In this document: positions 13,773 through 27,700 of the stretch, piece after piece
Layout: each line of letters starts with the position of its first letter
How positions within the stretch are numbered: position 1 is the first letter of the stretch
From: Anarhynchus alexandrinus
Taxonomy: Eukaryota > Chordata > Aves > Charadriiformes > Charadriidae
Assembly: GCA_008711295.1 (NCBI GenBank)
Contig: VUYV01000016.1
Coordinates: 7,372,073-7,436,072 of the forward strand
DNA: 64,000 bases
Reading direction: 5' to 3'
Program-made: the position numbers and the translations under genes
Notes under the pieces: generated by a model
Databases searched by the model: none
What the model saw: only the letters and a program-made list of their open reading frames with translations
Told to the model about the DNA's origin: nothing

Positions 13773-13880
13773 TTGGCATAATAATACAGGCTTGTGTCTT
13801 TATTATTCAGAATAAGCTGTTGCAATCCGAGAGGAGCTGTGCTGGACGATGGGAGCTGAGTGCTGATTAACATACACTTG

Positions 13881-13931
13881 TGCGTACGGAAGGTGCTCGG
13901 CTTCACCCGGGCGCCTCGCTGCCCAACCGAG
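13881..13931. other. local CpG cluster
   Basis: Roughly seven CpG dinucleotides fall within 50 bp (GCGTACGG, CTCGG, CCCGGGCGCC, CTCGC, ACCGAGG), in DNA where CpG is otherwise rare. It is too small for a CpG island. It could be a conserved regulatory element kept free of methylation, or chance. Confidence 0.5.
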
Positions 13932-15689
13932 GATGTGCATTATCAGCACTACTCTGTCTTGCTGCTTAATTATCTTTGTGTGCGAAGCTGGGAAGAGAAC
14001 ACAGGAAAGAAAAATGTCTTTGCACAGCAATAATCAATAAGACCAGCAGTATTTTAGGCCTCTGGTGATCGCAATTTAGTTGTTTTGAAAACAATCACAA
14101 GAAAGACTAATGATGTAGAACTTGTCATTTGCTGATTGTTCCTGGCAACTCAGAAGAAACTGTGTTAGGAATGGGATTAATTAAATATTCTGTTTATCTG
14201 ATTGTGTTAGTGAAGGTTTGAAATATTAAGTGTAAATTATACTACACAGTTTTTAATCGATGGCAAGCTTTACTTCCCTTCCAGGTTAGATCTCTGGAAT
14301 AGCTTGGGGGTCTCTGTGCACCCTGTCAGGTCTGGCTCCATTGTAAACTAATGGGAGTTGAAGCAGCTCTGCAGCACATGGTGCTGGGATAGTACTTTAG
14401 TGTTTGGTTAAAGAGATTAATGACTTAGGTTTGAAAAATTACGTTTTTTTTGTGATAAAAGTGTGTGAGGCTAAAAGTGCCAGGTTTATTTTTTCATACT
14501 TAGGTGTAAGGCTGAAGGGGAAATTTTCTATTGGGCTTCTGCTAAACAGATTGTTTGGACTGTTGGAAAGTACTCCAGGTTTTAAGTGGACCAAATAGTA
14601 CAATCTCTTTTTGTGGAGTTCAAATATTTCTACTAGGATAACTTTGCTTTGTTGGCTTTCTAAGGTGAGCAAGCCAGGTAAGTGATGATGGGTGTTAGTA
14701 GTCTTGTATGGTAGTGGCAAGTCACAAGTTTTACTTTTGGGAATAAAACATCTGGATTGATGGAATTGCATATTGGTTAGCATACATCTTGTCCAGCAAG
14801 TAATATGCTACGTTCAGACCGTTTTATATGAAGAGCTGTACATAAACAAGTTAAAACTCGGAAAACATCAAAGCTGCTTCCTTTGAGACCCCAAATAATA
14901 AGTCTGAGGACAGACTTGGGAACAAAATACTATCTTCTTTGTGAATTTGTTGTAAATATGAGGTAAAACTTATTAATAAGTAATTTTTGGCTGTGCTGCT
15001 GAACAGCATAGCAGCTGCTACGAGGAGAAAAGCAACAAAGCTGTGAAGCATAGAAATGTGCAGCTAACTCTCTCAGCTGGTTCCTGGGGCATGAAGCCGT
15101 CATGACTGCCCGTAGTCAGGGAGCTTGCGTGTAAAGGCTTCTAAAATGAACAATGGTTTTGGAGTTATGTTTTGCTGACTGCACAGTGTCATCAGCGTGA
15201 ACAAGCAAAAAAGTGCACAAGTGAGGATATAACTAGGAATTGCATGCCTAAATTTGGGGAGGGGAGCAACAGTTCTGTTTCAGTGCTTCCAAGACTACTC
15301 GCTCAAAACTACACTGCCTATTCCAAAGAAGAAATGCATGTGAGGAGGTGTAGAAATCATGACTTAAGAGGAAAAAAATATAGTAATTGTTTCCATTTAA
15401 AAAAAAGGCAAGGGTAGGGGGACAAGTCTTTAATTTTAAAAGGTTTCCATTAAAAAATATTGTAATCACTCATTTTCTATGTCTTATGGGTTAAGCTTAA
15501 GAAGCAATTGGTTTCATTTGAAGTGAAGATGGCTTTCCTTGGATGTCAGAAAAGCTAAGTCATATGCTTAAATTTTTAATGGAATTTCCATTATAGAAGA
15601 GACTTTATATATACTTATCTATCTATCTAAAGCAGCCTTGTAGATATGCAAATGTGTTTCTGTAGAAGTTATATGGAAATGTATTTCCA

Positions 15690-15745
15690 CAGAAGGCTTG
15701 GGACTACATAATCTCTTCCAGCTTTGTATCTCTCTGATTCTCTGG
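15690..15745 (+). mobile_element. degenerate CR1 3' end
   Basis: TTGGGACTACATAATCTCTT followed by CCAGCTTTGTATCTCTCTGATTCT reads as a worn version of the CR1 tail (TTGGACTAGATGATCTCTTCCAGC...ATTCTATGATTCT). Several substitutions are needed, including in the terminal repeat, so the copy is old or belongs to a different subfamily. Alignment to avian CR1 consensi would settle it. Confidence 0.5.
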
Positions 15746-17225
15746 TGATTTTTATTTTTCTTGCTTTGACCAAGAGAGATACTTGAAATGTGCATTAGTA
15801 GTTATTTCTTGTGGTAGGTTCTTGAGAAAATGCACTGAAAATCATTTTAAGCTGCAGGTACTACAATCTGCAATTTGTAAGTCTATTGTAATTTTTGCTG
15901 TATCCTAATAAAGAACTGCTTAAACAGACTGTTTGAAAAGACAAAGTTATAATGCAGCAAACCAGTGTTCTTCCAAGAAATTTACTCCTGAACTTGCTTT
16001 CTAGTCTTCAGATTGACTGAGATTACCTGAGTAAATAACTTCAAAAGTAGTTTTTAATAATAGAGAAAAAATTGCAGTGTCCTGGCTGCTGTGTAAGCAA
16101 GCGTTGCTATAAGTGTTTATGATGTGCGTTTACCTTGACTCCCATGCACTGTTTTTTCTAGTCAGCTGCCCTTTCCCTGGCAGTTCTCTGTTTTGTCCTT
16201 CTCTGGTAAGCTATCATCTTCCAGTTAGGCGGCTCTTCTGCCCCTCTAATTCTGGGATGGAGACAGAAGGTGAATAACATACCTTGAAATGTTTCTTGTG
16301 CTTAAAATATTAGGTAGACCCCAATATTTCACTGAGAACCTTGGCAACTGTTAATATAATGGGAATTAAATATATTTGGTTGGTTTGTTCTCGGCTGAGC
16401 TGCACTCAGTTTTGCTGCCCATGGAATTGGACCATAGATGTTTTCTGCAGATTTTCCAAGTGCTGCCATCAGGACAGAGTGGTCTGGGGTCTCTGTTATT
16501 GAGGGTGTGTCTTCATGGTCATTTGCAAGCAAACTTGAACAAGCTCTGGGTGTACTCTGAGCTGGCTAGAAGCTCTCTGACAGTGCTAGTTTGCTGCCAG
16601 GGCCTGATCTAACATCCTTTTCGTCTTTCCCCGGGAAGTCAGCTTGACTCGGAGAGCAAGTGAGGAGAGCAGTCAGCACTCGGCATGAAGAGTGAGCTCA
16701 TGTGTACAAAAAAGCTTTTCACACTAGCTGTTTAGAGCCCTATGTTTTGTTAGCAAAAAGTTTCTCATCTTCCCAATTGGAAAGAACATTTTTAGAATGC
16801 TAATCCTAAAGACTGCAGGGTTAGGACACTGTTAAATGAGTTGGTTTTTTTTAAACAGAAGTTCTTATTTGTTGACTGAATCGTGATTTTTATTTTTTAT
16901 TTAATTCGGAAAACTCAGTAGGAGGAAAAAACATGTGAGGACTTTGCACTACTTCAATCTCCAAGTTACCAGGTCCTGTGAATTTTAACATTGCAAAAGG
17001 CAAAACTTACAGCTCCAAAGGTCTGTGCATGGAAATGGAAGCCTCGGGCTACACCCTACTGCTCTCCTAGGCTGGTACTTGCCATGCGTGGGGTGAGAGG
17101 AAGCAGGCTATCTTCACAGACTGTAGTTACTGGTTCACAGGCTGGGTTTAGTGATCAAAACATAACATGTTACTGTGCTTCAAAATGTATTCATGTAATT
17201 GGGAAAAATAGTGGAAGGAAGATAC

Positions 17226-17316
17226 CTGGTCTAGTGGAAGGTGTCCATCCCTCTGGCAGGGGGGTTGGAACTAGATGATCTTGAAGGTCCCTTCCAACCC
17301 AAACCATTCTATGATT
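17226..17316 (+). mobile_element. CR1 LINE, 5'-truncated 3' end (avian type)
   Basis: The stretch opens with GGTCTAGTGGAAGGTGTCC, continues through a short G-rich spacer to TTGGAACTAGATGATCTTG, AAGGTCCCTTCCAACCC and AAACCATTCT, and ends ATGATT. This is the 3' untranslated tail of the CR1 non-LTR retrotransposon family of birds, which ends in short ATTCTATG-type repeats instead of poly(A). Only about 90 bp remain, as expected from the severe 5' truncation usual for CR1, so no reverse transcriptase is encoded. Divergence from the consensus I remember is low, so it is the youngest CR1 in the window. No target duplication is evident, as is normal for CR1. A 95-codon frame that runs into it from upstream is accidental. 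Confidence 0.92.
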
Positions 17317-18074
17317 AATGTACAGCAACTAAATTTAGTTTACATATGCAGCTTCTTATGCAGCTCTTTGATATCCTATTTTTTTCCTTCAGAGCGAGTC
17401 TTGCTTTTATAGGAGCTTTCTGGAAAAAGAGGGGTTTTTTTGTCTGGTTTTCAGACATTGGTTTTAAATTTTCATTAAAATTGGGCAGTATCCACTTCAG
17501 TGGGACTCCCCAGGATGCGACCCAATCAGTCGTTGGACTAGAAGTGTGTGTAGCACGCAGCATCCCTTACAAACCAGTTGGAAGTGAATATTCCCTATAC
17601 TTGCTACAGAGCTAATCATTCTAAACAATGATGCTGTTGTTGCTCCTTAGCTTTACAGGACTAGCAGTCATTTGACACAGTTTATAAATCACACTTTGGG
17701 GCTGTTCTTATTCCTCCATTATTTCAATGAGAGAGAAGCAATAGGAAGTTTTTCGTACTGAAATGCGTAAATATCCTGAGTGAACTTTGCTCACCACTAA
17801 ATGGCTCCATTTCAACACAGTGCAGGGGAAAAGTGTTGTATTGAGGCTTTCTCTGCAATCGTACATGGAATCAAATGCAAATTTGCAGTATGTGGCATGC
17901 AGAGAGCTCAGGAATAAGGAGTGGCCTGTGCTCATCTAGGTCCAGAGGCCCCTTCTCTGGAAGCCTCAGTCTCTTAACAAAAATGTCCTCCACTTTTCTC
18001 TTAACTAGTACTGTTCTAGATGTATTTCCTTTTACCAGGAAAGCCTAGGAACACATTGTATTACAGAATGCTTT

Positions 18075-18093
18075 AAAAAAAAAAAAAAAAAAA
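18075..18093. repeat. A19 homopolymer
   Basis: Nineteen A followed by CCACAATAATC. It could be the tail of an old retroposed sequence, but the upstream 200 bp match nothing I recognise and there is no clear flanking duplication. Confidence 0.9.
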
Positions 18094-19394
18094 CCACAAT
18101 AATCTGCCTTTGGTGTTTTGAGATTCATTAGGAGAAAAAGGAAGATAACTTTTTGTGAGACAAAGTAAGCTATTGAGCAATACCTCTATATTTAAAATGT
18201 TCTGGTTTTAAAGCTCTTTAAGAGTTGTTACAAGTAAGATTTCTAGGAATTACATACTGCTGTACATTAGAACTTCTTCTAACATAATATCAAATTCAGT
18301 TATTTCAGTGGAAATATAAATGAGCCTTGTGCCTTATCCTGAAACGTTTGGACTTATTTGAATTTTGAATGTTTTTGAACTGCTGCTCCTGTTTTTCTGT
18401 TTCTTGAACCTGGCTTCAGGAGGGTATTAATGTATATGATGACAGTATCTCTGTAGTAAGGAGGATAAGTACAGGGTAAAAGAAAGGGCTTTAACATGCA
18501 AGCAAAGTGGTGGTTTACAGTTACTGTCTATATTTATCTGTATGTGTGGGAGAGGAAAACTTTAACTTGCCAAATGAAAAGGAGGATGAAAGGCAAGGAT
18601 GGAATTTCACTGATGGAGAACCAAGGGAAGGAAGCCTGCTGGGCTGGAAAAACCAAGGGAGAAAAACCTCCAGAGTAAAAACATTGGGAAGGAATTGAAG
18701 CCTTGTACTGGTGGTAACACTCGAGAGCGTCAGGGCTTTTGTCTTGATTTTTCTCTGCTACCTGATCTAAGGGCAAGTTCCCTCTCCAGCATGTTTATCT
18801 ATCCCCAGTCCATGGATCCTGAGGACCAAAAGGAGAAACGTGGCAGTTAAAAGGAAGGATCTCTGTGGCATGTGGGGGGTTTATTCCTGCAGAGTTTGGC
18901 AACCAGGGAAAGCAGCAGGGCAGTGTTTCGGCCAAGCGGGTCCATTTTCAGCTCTTCTGTGCTGCTTTGCCTTGGGAGGTGGTTTCTGAGCTTAGTTGGC
19001 TCATAGGAGAACCATCTGCATTGTTGGTAATCTTATAATTTAACAACTATTTTTCTATATACTGTTATAAACTTTGGATTAAAGTTTTAGTGAAAATTTT
19101 AGTAGGGAATTGTATCAGGGACACGGTGAAATTAAAGATGTTCTGGGCACCTCACTTCTGAAACTTCCAACTTGAATACAAAATGTATTTTCCAAGCAAT
19201 GTGCTGTTGGCTTTGCATTCAAATATTTGCCTTTGCAAATATCTTTAAACTTTAATTATTGGAAAGGTATTTTTTGGATTTACTGTTGTGGTTCAGTTAA
19301 GGCCAGCCTGCTACCAATATGGAAAAAGATACATTTACATAAGCCTCAAGTGTTTGCTTCTGTGCTTTGACATACAGTGTGTGCAATATCATTT

Positions 19395-19475
19395 ATCGAG
19401 ACAATTTATGGCTTGTCAGTCTGGGAAGGCTCATGTTGGATATTAAGAAAATATTTTTAGGAAAATTCATTTCAG
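19395..19475 (+). mobile_element. possible CR1 fragment
   Basis: GGCTCATGTTGGATATTAAG followed by AAAATATTTTTAGG resembles the CR1 stretch 'AGGTTTAGATTGGATATTAGGAAAAATTTCTTC' that lies upstream of the 3' UTR. Only about 35 bp match convincingly and neither flank extends clearly. A search with avian CR1 consensi would confirm or remove it. Confidence 0.35.
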
Positions 19476-22400
19476 GTAAAATATTTAATCAGTCACGTCT
19501 TATGATGCTCTTTTGTGGTATTCTGTTTTTCCTGAATCACAGGAGGGGGATAAAAACCCAACTACCCCTTTATTTCACAAAATTTTAGTCAAGTGTTCTG
19601 CTTCTAAACCATACTTTTCAGAGTATGAAGGCAGACAGGAAACTAACTAGTTTCCTGGAAAGTTTGCATTGATTTTAATTTAGTGATGTGACTAAATTGG
19701 GTGAATTTCTTTAAGGGATTTACTGTTACTTGCTTAAAAAAAAGCTATTGAATCTCAGTGTGCATTTTAAAATTCAGTAATAAAATAAGTAATATGGCTG
19801 AAAAATGCGCATTGAAATTAGCTTTGACACTCTATTTGCTTTATGTCTAGCTTTATCTTATGATGCATTATTCACTGGTAATGTACAGACTACTTTATTA
19901 AGTCTTAATCAAATGCATTTTATCACAAGTGTCAATTCAATATTTTGCTATAGTATTTCTGTTTTAAAATACTGAGCTTTTTGTAGGAATTGAGGAAGCA
20001 AAGTGGCTGATGCATGTTTATCACATTTAAATGTGTTGGAAAGTGTTTGGAAGTGTATCTGAATGTGAATTAAGCCTTTTTGATCCCTGCAGATTGTGTT
20101 TGCATTAGAACTAAGAGGAGTTACACGTATGTGTCACTTAGGGTGTCTCCAATGTGTGATTTTTGCATGTAAAAATGGGGGCCGGGTAATTGTGTATGTT
20201 GCTGTACACAACTGTGTAATGCCATAGCTAGAGATATGCATGGCTTTCACCCGCGAGTCTGCTCTTTGGACTCTTTAAATGTTTGGGTTTGCATAGATCG
20301 TACTCAAGGAGATCATTTCATCTGCCTTGAGTTGATGTACAGCAACAATTAGTAGCTGTTTTAAGTCAATCTTGGCAGGTTTTTCCTGCTTTCTTAGCAC
20401 AACCTAGTTGTGCTCTAAAAACTTAGAGTGGGACAATTAGCCCCATGTAGAGCTGTAAGGAGACCGTAGTCTTGCAGGCAGGTTAAAATAAAAGATGATA
20501 ACTTTGCATTTTCAGCATCTCAGCTGAAGGCTTGCAGCATCTTCCTTACAAAATACAAATAGGTTAAATGGTTGCTTAACCGTCTCCCATACGGGAAGCA
20601 AGAATTAAGTGGTTTCCATGTCACTAATCAATTTGTTTTGTTACTCTTATAAATTTACATTTCTCTGCAGAAACAAAGGCTTGTCTAACTATAAAGTGTG
20701 CTTAAAAGCAACTGCTATTTTTGATTAAGAGGGACCAAAAGATAAAGCGAACCATTTACTTGGGCTAATATAAACCCTTCATTTTTCTCCCTGAAGTCTG
20801 CGTTAAGCTTCACTAATGCTGATGGGAATTAAGCACATGTATGGTAAAGAACAGACCTCTGAGGCTGCAACGAACTCTTTCACAAACAAAATAGATGTTC
20901 ACTGCTGATACTTCTCCCCCCGCCCCCAGGCTGACTGAACTGTTTGGTAGGAACACACATCATGACAAACAAAGCAGCATTTATAGTAGCATTAGGAGGT
21001 TTATAAGCTCAGAATCAGTGCAGCAGTTGCAGCGTTACAAGTTCTGGCTCTTTCGTCTCAATCTTGTGGCCCTGAAGATGTGGCAGCTAGAAAAAAATTA
21101 GGATATTCATTCTCAAAGTAGGGTTGGGAAGTGTATAAGTATTATTTCTTATTTCATTTGTTTATAGAGTAGAAGCTAAGGTAACTGACCTCCCGAGGGC
21201 ATGATGTTGGATAACTGTGAAATACAATCTTGTATCTGAGTGCTGCTCTTGTGTCTCAGTCAGGCTGGGCTTCGCTGCTGACCGTATGTGTGTTTAATGA
21301 CCACAAAAATAAAAAGCTTGTATAAAAGTACTACCGTACCAATTGGATTCAGTCCTGCCATTCTCAAATACTTAAGTCTGTCTAAATGAAATGATGCCTG
21401 TGTGCAGAAGTGGCTTTTAAGTTGTAATAAAAGGTAGTTTAAATATGCGGCCTGCTATTTCTTGCATATACGCTATCGGATGCTGTTTTTCCATACATGC
21501 TTGAATGAATGAAATTATGCCTATATAAAAGAAATACAAGAACCTTGCTTTGAGCTATGAATAGCAGATGGAACAGTGTTAGAGTTGACATACTTGACTT
21601 CAGCCCTATAGACAATATTCACTCTTATTTGATCACTTTGTAATATAAATTTAACAGGTCTGTAGGGTTGTCAAGACAATATAAGCTGTGAGAAACTTGG
21701 ATGGCTGTAGCTCGAGAGTAGTTAGAAAATACTCCTGTGCTGAGAGCATTGAAAATAAGCTGAAGTTCAGTCTGAAAATTTTAAAGGGTATTTAAATAGT
21801 AGAAATGGTGAATTTTCACTTTGTGTTTTATAGCATTTTTTAATTTAAGCATATTAAAACACATGCCAAAATGTATTCTGATTCAGGTTGTAATGGCTCT
21901 GACTGTATCCTTTTTGGGAAAATGCACCTGTGATTGAATAGGAGGCTTTCCTAAATTCCTACTTGAACTGCTTGGGTTTAGTTAGTAGGTATAAAATTCT
22001 GCTTTGCTGGCAGTGCTATGGTCTGAGTGGTGTGGAAATTCTATGCATTGGCCTTTGTGAAAACATGAGAAAATCCCCAGGCCTCAATCCAGCTCAGAAG
22101 CTGGTGGTTTTCTGGCCCAAACACCAGGGACGCGCTCTAAGGTGCTTGGTATGCCTCTCTATATGAGCTTTGTGATGCTGAATTTGAATACTGGGATGTG
22201 TTGATATCTACTCTTGAAGACTTTGTTATAGCTTTGGCACAATGCAGAAGCTTCTCAGGCGTTCATAAAATATGTATGTAGTTTGATAGTTAAACAATCC
22301 ATTCATAAGATGGCTATTTTTGGTGGGTGTTGTGTTCATACCTGATCCTTCTGTGAAAAGCATTTTCTCAGAAAACTTTAAAGGGAATGGGGAGAGAGAT

Positions 22401-24729
22401 GAGCATAACAAGCCATGGAATTATATGGAAAAATTGATACTTTTTTTTTTAGTTAATACATTGCTTTTTTTTTTCCCCCTGGCAGTCATCAGATCCTTTT
22501 GTATTAAAAAACTTGACAGATGCAATAACGTTTTCCTTGCTTCACCTACTTCATTTTTATAGCTTCCAAAAATTCAGTTTCTCTGCTCTTTATAAGCTGG
22601 CACCACAACACAGTGTTTAAAGTCTCTTAATAGAAGAACATATGAAAGCTACTGCAACCTTTTGTCTGTTCGTGCATTCCTGCTAACAACTAATGTACTT
22701 TAGCCTGCTCGTTGCTTTTAGTATTTTGCCAGTGGGATTTACAGAGGTTTTTCTTTTAGCTTTTCTTCCTTGACTTGTAGAAAAAGATGTTTTCAGATCT
22801 AACTATTTTTGGACTTGAAGGTGCCTCTGGCATTGCCAAATGATTTTTTTTTTCTTTTCTATATTGAAGTAAAAAGTAGTATAAAGCTAGAGAAGTGATT
22901 GACTGAAAACTTGCTAACATGTCAGACCTCTGATTCAGGTTCAGACAACAGAGATCTTTGTAGCTTGAGTAAGAGGAAACAGTTTGTAGTTGTGTGTTTA
23001 TGGCATTATTAAGCTTATTGTATTGGTTTAAAAAAGTCTGTGTTACTTGGTGTTTCTCTATTCTTTATTCTGGATTCATTTTGAAGAAATGAGAATGCTG
23101 CTTGACCTGCCTTACAGGGAAACTAATGGTTCTCTTTCGAAAAATGTGTACAATTCCCATAAGTAAATATTGTCAGATCTATGCCACAGTTGCACTGGAG
23201 GGCTGGGAAGAGAGAGCTTATCACTTCTTATGTGGCTCTGCCACCTTCTGAATTAGGATCAATTTCTAGGAATTTCACCTATTATTTCCGTATTTTCTGT
23301 TCCCTTATCTTCCTTTCCTGACCACCACTTACTTTCCTGTTCTCCACAGTTAGTCCCTCTGTGGAAACTGCTCGTGCTGCTGTCTGCCCAGTTGTGTGAA
23401 TTGCGTGTGTGCACAGGGATATGCACGCTTCTGAACCCTGTATTTTCAGGTCCCCAGTATTATTAATTATAAGTATAAACACATGTATAAAAGACTATAA
23501 ATATCAGGACTATGGCATTTAAAATAAACCCCTTAGAAAATATCCATCCTGGGAAGGTAGATGTCCTTTCAGAGCAAAGAATCCCGATCTTACTTCCATG
23601 TCCTGTGCTGGGAATCTATTTCAGGTCTTCAAAACTTGAGTCCTTAGATCCTGGAAACATAATCTATTATAAACTATGACAGCATTGCCCTTTTAAAGTG
23701 TGTTTTAAAAGGTACGTAAAAGTCTAGGAGTAATTTGCAAGTGAAGTACATGTTCCCTTTGGGATGTCGTAATTATTTTGGAGACTTAATTTGTCATGTA
23801 TTCCCTGCTGAGGTCTTGAAATATTAGTTTGCTTTCTTGAGGTTTCTCTGAAGTGCAAGGGCAAATTCAGATATTTGATCCTCTGGCTATAGCTGCTATT
23901 GATATGACAAATAAGTCAATTTGTGTTTCTAATCATGCTGATAACGTAGTATTCAAATCCTTGATGACAAACAAACAGATATGTACATTGTGGAAGAAAA
24001 TAAGAAGTCTCTTCAAAAAAAGCAGGATGTTTATGTGAAATTTTTCAGTCATTATACTTTGAAATGTAACATTTATCTTGGCATTCAGTTTTGTTCTGTA
24101 CTCTTGAAGGCCCCTCTCTCATTTATTACTGTTAGCATACCAGAACAAATGTCTTTCAGATGTGAAAAATCAATCATCTCAAAAATGTCTCCAGTAGTTA
24201 TTTGGGTGGATTAATGCAAGGTGTTGGGAGAGTAAGGATGAAATGAAATGTCATAATTGAGCAGCACAAGTCACCAGAGGAATAGTAGTCAATTGATCAT
24301 GGTTCCAGCTTGAGAAGCTTTTTAAAAAACAAAACGGGGGAAAAAAAACCTCACCAAAAAAACACAAGGAAGAAACTCAGATAGCGATATACAATACATT
24401 AGATGCTGGAATGAGCACACACTTTGAGTTAAGTTCACTGAATGCAGCATGCAGTTCTTTACTCTTCAGATTTTTGGTTGTTGGCCCTGAATGTGTTTTC
24501 AGAGCTACTTCATAGTCCTCTGGAAAACAGAAAACATAGGCCAGTAATAGACTTATTCTGTAATATCTAATGCTTGAGTGTCGAGTCCAAAATCTTTTTT
24601 CATCAAGTCCACACAGCCTTGGCACCTGCAAGGGAGAAGAGGAGTAGTGATGATCTTGTCAAATGAGTTGCAGAGAAATCACCTTTTTTTGCTAACAGTT
24701 TAAATAATTTTTCTAAACATACTGAGAGT

Positions 24730-24754
24730 TTTATCCTACTTGAGGTAGGATAAA
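24730..24754. repeat. 10-bp inverted repeat with 5-nt loop
   Basis: TTTATCCTAC and GTAGGATAAA are exact reverse complements around the loop TTGAG. It lies inside an AT-rich area with no recognised gene. Confidence 0.93.
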
Positions 24755-27700
24755 TCCTGTCTGTGCAGCTGAGGGGAGGTTGTCCAATACCAAAAAAATT
24801 GTAACAAGTCTTTTTTCCTCCCCTGTAAAATGCTAACAAATAAACTCTTGTAAATAAGAGATCACCTGCATTTACACTATTCTCTGTATAGTCAATGGAA
24901 ATTATGGAAAACACATTGCTAACTCCTGCCACGTTCTCACTGTTGTCTTCAGTGACTGAAGCTTCCATGAGACGGAGGAGGAGGGTCATTAATATATTAT
25001 TAATAGATTGATGTATTATTAATATAGCATATTTTGAAAGCAGAGGAACACTTTATTATACAAACATAACCTCTTCCCCCAGTATTCGGATGTTCTTAAT
25101 TTAGTATGCAGATGACTTTCACTTTGCAGCATACAAATACACTTAGAGAAATGAGATGTGTATCCCTGTTAGGATTTCTGGTGCATTTTCAGTGAAGAAA
25201 TGTCTACGTTTTCTACTATTTATGGATCAAAAACTGAAGCTGATTTGGGGAGAAGAAATATTTTTGAAAGCTAAATGAATTTTTTTTGGGGGAGGATGTG
25301 AGGTTAAGTGCTAGTAATGCTTGGAAACCTTTAGGTTTTAGGGCCAGAAAAAACATGATGGTCTTTGTAATACATAAGGCTCCACTGTGACGTGTCCATT
25401 GCAGTGAATCTTGGAGACCTGTGAGGAGGATGTTTTGGGTTTATTTTATTTTTTTAATATAATTTATAATAGCCCATGACATGGGTTAGCTTAATTTGCA
25501 TTGTAATGAGCCATTCCTTTTCCAAAGTGTCAGTGAGGGTAAAGTGTCTGTATGCAAACTACCCATAGGTCATGTTCTCTGAAATCTGAGTGCTTTTGTG
25601 GAAATTGGGAAACTAATTATTAAATGCCAGTTGTCATTGCTGCAAACTCCAAGACTGCAAGAGAAACAAGATTCTAATATAAAACACAAAGCAGGACATG
25701 ACACGTGTTTCAAAGTTAACCCTGCATTGAAAGGAGTGGGGGGGAAGAAGGGGGAAGGCATTGTTTTGACAGTATTTTGACATTAAAATAATTCAAGGAA
25801 TTATGTCCTGTTTATGCAAAAAAGGGTATTGAGAAGAAAAAAAGGGAGTGATGCAAGGCGGGGTAAAATAGAAATGTTGATTTGGGAACTCAGCATTATA
25901 TACCTTTTCTCAACACAAGTTTCACAGACCTCTAAAGAACTGTTCTGGGGATGGATGCTTAGGTCAAAATTCAATGTTTGCCCAGGCCAATAAGACAGTG
26001 TTCTGTTAGTGACTACAATGCCAGTGTTCTGCTTATAATAGGCACCATATTAACTTGAATAGGGAAAATCTTTGGAGTTGAGCAGTATATAAGCTATTTA
26101 AGGTCAGGGATATAAACTAAACTCTTGAAATTTCCTGGGCTACTTCTTTGTTTTGCCAAGAATATTCAGGGGGAGGCCCTGGTCCCTTTGAGTTAAATGG
26201 CAAAACTCATGCCAATTCTGAAGTCAGAACTTCTTTTTTTTTTTCTTGTATACCTTGACAGCCATAGAAAACTGGGCTATTGAATACAGTGTATCTTAAA
26301 ACAAAGCCATTACAAAAGATGTTACTGTGCAGGCTTTCTTTGAGGATAGATGATTCGATTAAGTGAGAAAGACGTGCAAGTTTGCAGATGATTTTTCTCC
26401 TTATTTGCCCTTAATTCACTTGAATGTGGATTGGTCCTTTTAACTGTGATATCCCTGCTCTGACTTTGAGATCTGCATTCATTTGGGAGCCTCCTCAAAA
26501 AGAGAACACCCAGTGATCTGTATTTAAATTCTGTGTATTAATTTGGATTCAGCATTGTCCTGCTGGCGTGCCTAAACACAATACTCCTAGGCAGCCATAT
26601 ATCATACTTGGAAGTACCTCCTTCAAGGTGAACTGTAGCTTCTATTTATGAAAAGCGTTTATAAATTAGAAAAGATGAAACAATAAAATTCAAAAACACT
26701 AACAAATTAAATAGTTTTGTTTAGATGGTAAGTAATTCAGCATGGATCATTAAAATTAATTAGAACTGTGTGCTTATTTTGAAGCTGCAAGAATTCAAAG
26801 CAGATGGGATTTTGAAGGAAAGGATAATCGCCCTTTCTGTATCTTTCAAGAGTTTTAAAAATAACTAAGTGACTTGATTAATACTTGGTCCAGTAGGGTT
26901 CCTTCAGCTGGTATGCTAATATGGTAGTGTTGCTTTTCTCTTCTATATAGCATCCCTCTAGATGCTTCACCGAGTTTTCTAACTTGCAGTTAAAGGACAA
27001 AGCTTTTGAAAATATTAATCTTCCAATTAATAAACATGGTATTTTTTGAAGTTTATCAGGAAACTCCAATTAGAGAATGCTCACTGTTATGGAGGAAACC
27101 GTGGCATGTGAGCTGGAGTGATGATTTAAGCTGTATAAGAAGTGACTAAAAATGTAAGAATATTAAGATGCATTGCTTTGGGCCTTGGTTGGATTTGGTG
27201 CAAACTTGTGCTTTCAGTATGCCATTGCCAAGCCTGGCTCAAGAAGTTGTAGCTGTAAGGTTGGATGAAGGCCAATGTGCAGATTGCACAGGTGCTTAGT
27301 GAGTGAAGAGCAATAAAGACCATCATTTAGAATACCCACTTAATAGTTTTACATTTTGGCATCCGTATTGCTCCCACTTCCAAATGGCCATTCTGTAACT
27401 TTCAGATGTTATTTTGTCCTGGTAACTAGGCTGGCAAAGGGCACTGACGTTCTGTTCTTGACATGGTAGTGAAACTTGGTATCTGTTAGGAGTCTTAGAG
27501 GTAGCATGGGTGTCTGTGGAAGCCTGAGGGTCCAGACCAAGAACATCTGGTCATCCCACAGTCAGGCGATGATCAGGAAACTGTGTGGTTGTACTGGAGT
27601 ACCTTCAGTGGACTGGCTGTCTAAGGAAGGCTTTTGTTTGAACCTGGGTCCAATTTGGACTTAGTCCACCAATTGTTCCATTTAGTGATGTTCTAGTTGA

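Larger units (their letters stand above)
8815..15689. other. AT-rich unique DNA with short structural repeats
   Basis: Apart from the tracts, inverted repeats, 18-bp duplication and CpG cluster listed separately, I see no gene, RNA gene or transposon. The minus-strand frames at 8,855-9,097, 10,872-11,132 and 14,439-14,783 are short and have no domain signature. Confidence 0.65.

Noticed and set aside
15611..15630. TATC microsatellite
   Set aside because: Only about four units; too short to be a meaningful repeat locus.
18075..18093. Poly(A) as the tail of a processed pseudogene
   Set aside because: The upstream few hundred bases do not resemble any coding sequence I recognise, and no polyadenylation signal or target duplication is placed correctly.
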